From positions 1 to 46,472 of the forward strand of contig CADCTC010000175.1 in NCBI GenBank assembly GCA_902805635.1: 46,472 bases of DNA, given 5' to 3'. This stretch comes from an uncultured Chloroflexota bacterium (GTDB lineage: Bacteria; Chloroflexota; UBA11872; UBA12225). This document shows positions 45,266-46,472 of this stretch, piece after piece. How positions within the stretch are numbered: position 1 is the stretch's first letter; each line of letters starts with the position of its first letter. The notes beneath the pieces were generated by a model. That model had not been told where the DNA came from. It saw nothing but the letters and a program-made list of their open reading frames with translations, and did not search any database. The position numbers and the translations under genes were made by a program.

Positions 45266-46290
45266 TGGTTGATCTCTACGACACCACCCTGCGCGACGGC
45301 GAGCAGTCGCCGGGGATCAGCCTCAACAGCGCCGAGAAGCTCGAGATCGCGCAGCAGCTCGCGCGGCTCGGCGTCGACGTGATCGAGGCCGGCTTCCCGA
45401 TCGCCTCGCCCGGCGACTTCGAGGCGGTCCGGGGCATCGACGTCGAGGTGAGCCGCGGTGAGTCCTTCGGCTTCCTCGGGCCCAACGGCGCGGGCAAGTC
45501 CAGCACCATGCGCATGGTGGCGGCCGTCTCGCCCGTCAGCGGCGGCGAGCTGCGCATCCTCGGCCTGGACCCCGCCACCGACGGGCCGGCGATCCGGTCG
45601 CGCCTCGGTGTCTGCCCGCAGGAGGACACCCTCGACAACGAGCTCAACGTCTTCGACAACCTCTACATCTACGGCCGCTACTTCGGCCTCGGCAAGGCCG
45701 AGGTGCGTGCCCGCTGCGAGGAGCTGCTCGAGTTCGTGCAGCTGGCCGACAAGCGCGGGGCCAAGGTCGAGGACCTCTCCGGCGGCATGAAGCGGCGGCT
45801 CACCATCGCCCGCAGCCTCGTCAGCTCACCCGACCTGCTCCTGCTCGACGAGCCGACGACCGGCCTGGACCCGCAGGCCCGCCACGTGCTGTGGGACCAG
45901 CTGTTCCGGCTCAAGCAGGCCGGCGTGACGCTCGTGCTCACCACCCACTACATGGACGAGGCCGAGCAGCTGTGCGACCGGCTGGTCGTGATGGACAAGG
46001 GCCTGATCGTGGCCGAGGGGTCGCCGCTCCAGCTGATCCGCGAGCACTCCACGCGCGAGGTGGCCGAGCTGCGCTTCCCCGTGGGGGAGAACGAGCAGGG
46101 CGCCGAGAAGGTCGCCGACCTCGGGCGCCTGGAGGTGCTGCCCGACCGCGTCCTGGTCTACAGCCAGGATGGCGAGGAGGTCGTGGCCAAGGCCCACGAG
46201 AGGGGCCTGCGCCCCGTCGCCGTGCTCGTGCGGCGCTCCACGCTCGAGGACGTCTTCCTCGCCCTGACCGGCCGGACGCTGGTCGACTGA
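45265..46290 (+). CDS. Chimeric frame: LeuA/CimA-like N-terminus joined to ABC-transporter ATPase
   Basis: The first 55 residues ([20 protein letters not shown] and on to [18 protein letters not shown]) are the start of a 2-isopropylmalate- or citramalate-synthase-type enzyme. From residue 49 the frame is an ABC ATPase of the DrrA/NodI type lacking its own first 15-20 residues: Walker [10 protein letters not shown], signature LSGGMKRRL, Walker [14 protein letters not shown]-loop [19 protein letters not shown] belongs naturally to both families. Most of the barrel of the synthase is absent, so the first part cannot be an active enzyme. Leu codons switch from mostly CTG to about half or more CTC, as in actinobacteria. 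I think this is an assembly join; a real gene fusion is less likely. A permease gene follows, overlapping by one base. Confidence 0.7.
   Translation: MVDLYDTTLRDGEQSPGISLNSAEKLEIAQQLARLGVDVIEAGFPIASPGDFEAVRGIDVEVSRGESFGFLGPNGAGKSSTMRMVAAVSPVSGGELRILGLDPATDGPAIRSRLGVCPQEDTLDNELNVFDNLYIYGRYFGLGKAEVRARCEELLEFVQLADKRGAKVEDLSGGMKRRLTIARSLVSSPDLLLLDEPTTGLDPQARHVLWDQLFRLKQAGVTLVLTTHYMDEAEQLCDRLVVMDKGLIVAEGSPLQLIREHSTREVAELRFPVGENEQGAEKVADLGRLEVLPDRVLVYSQDGEEVVAKAHERGLRPVAVLVRRSTLEDVFLALTGRTLVD
45277..45431. other. Probable join between unrelated genomes
   Basis: Two shared words could have bridged different contigs: the DTTLRDG-coding stretch (45277-45300), shared by all LeuA/CimA genes, and the GDFEAVR-coding stretch (45412-45431, GGCGACTTCGAGGCGGTCCG), shared by LeuA and ABC ATPase genes. 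Sequence to the right of 45431, and perhaps from 45280, should be handled as foreign. Confidence 0.6.
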
Positions 46291-46472
46291 TGGCAGCCGA
46301 CCGGACGGCGCCCGGCCCGCCCGCGGGGCTGGGCGCGCGTGACGGCATCACCCGCCAGCTCGACTACTGGTGGACGCTCTACCGGCGCACGTGGAGGGCG
46401 AGCATCATCAGCTCGTTCGTCTCGCCGCTCTTCTACGTGCTCGCCATGGGCGTCCTGCTCGGTGGCTTCATC
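46290..46472 (+). CDS. ABC-2 type transporter permease, N-terminal fragment
   Basis: 61 residues are visible before the window ends. An ATG overlaps the ATPase stop by one base (TGATG). A hydrophilic start ([19 protein letters not shown]) is followed by QLDYWWTLYRRTWRASIISS and a hydrophobic helix (PLFYVLAMGVLLGGFI), the usual start of DrrB/NodJ-type permeases that pair with the preceding ATPase as a drug or polysaccharide exporter. It belongs with the ATPase to the part that probably comes from another genome. Confidence 0.75.
   Translation, partial: MAADRTAPGPPAGLGARDGITRQLDYWWTLYRRTWRASIISSFVSPLFYVLAMGVLLGGFI

Noticed and set aside
45265-46290. A genuine LeuA-ABC fusion enzyme
   Set aside because: Only the first 55 residues of the synthase are present, the ABC part lacks its own start, and the join is at a word common to both families.

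Overview
The window is a GC-rich bacterial chromosome segment that most resembles Chloroflexota. The best taxonomic clues are two copies of the 'YYY' membrane domain (DUF2298, a family concentrated in Chloroflexi and archaea), an Agl23-like (TIGR03663-type) membrane protein, and frequent GTG/TTG starts. No rRNA, tRNA, CRISPR array, transposase or phage gene was seen. The class is not determined.

Layout. (1) 1-3326: the end of an unidentified gene, then a divergent pair made of a toroid-type glycan-processing-like protein and a D-2-hydroxyacid dehydrogenase. (2) 3339-8351: a cell-wall pair transcribed divergently, a SpoIID-like protein and a D-Ala-D-Ala carboxypeptidase. Both end in the same kind of paired C-terminal repeat, and the carboxypeptidase also carries a degenerate GH8-like domain. 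(3) 8462-10300: a metallophosphoesterase and a UspA/ParB-like fusion. (4) 10321-14552: a large membrane protein and a divergent DUF2236 protein. (5) 14527-35525: about 21 kb of minus-strand genes packed like an operon. They encode GT-C glycosyltransferase-like proteins (one fused to YYY, one fused to an NHL propeller), a stand-alone YYY protein, a polyprenyl-phosphate sugar transferase, two flippase-like LPG-synthase-TM proteins, a methyltransferase, a zinc-ribbon membrane protein, a zinc metalloprotease and aspS. I read this as a surface-glycan or glycoprotein assembly island: a sugar is loaded on a polyprenyl carrier, the carrier is flipped, and the sugar is transferred outside. (6) 35518-38663: a second polyprenyl-phosphate-type GT2 and a YfhO-like membrane protein. 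(7) 38698-45265: a leucine/branched-chain operon ilvC-leuA-leuC-leuD-leuB.

The branched-chain operon is preceded by a 560-base leader that can be folded by eye as a T-box riboswitch with a CUC (Leu) specifier. It has one Stem I but two complete, consecutive antiterminator/terminator modules. This is the most interesting regulatory object in the window.

From about 45280 to the end the sequence probably does not belong to the same genome. The start of a LeuA/CimA-like gene runs without a break into an ABC-transporter ATPase through a 20-base word that both genes would naturally share, and codon use changes there. I treat this as a likely assembly chimera. Smaller observations are 7-base tandem repeats at four loci (three inside reading frames), a row of three 17-base hairpins between ilvC and leuA, and a flippase tail that looks derived from a dispersed repeat.
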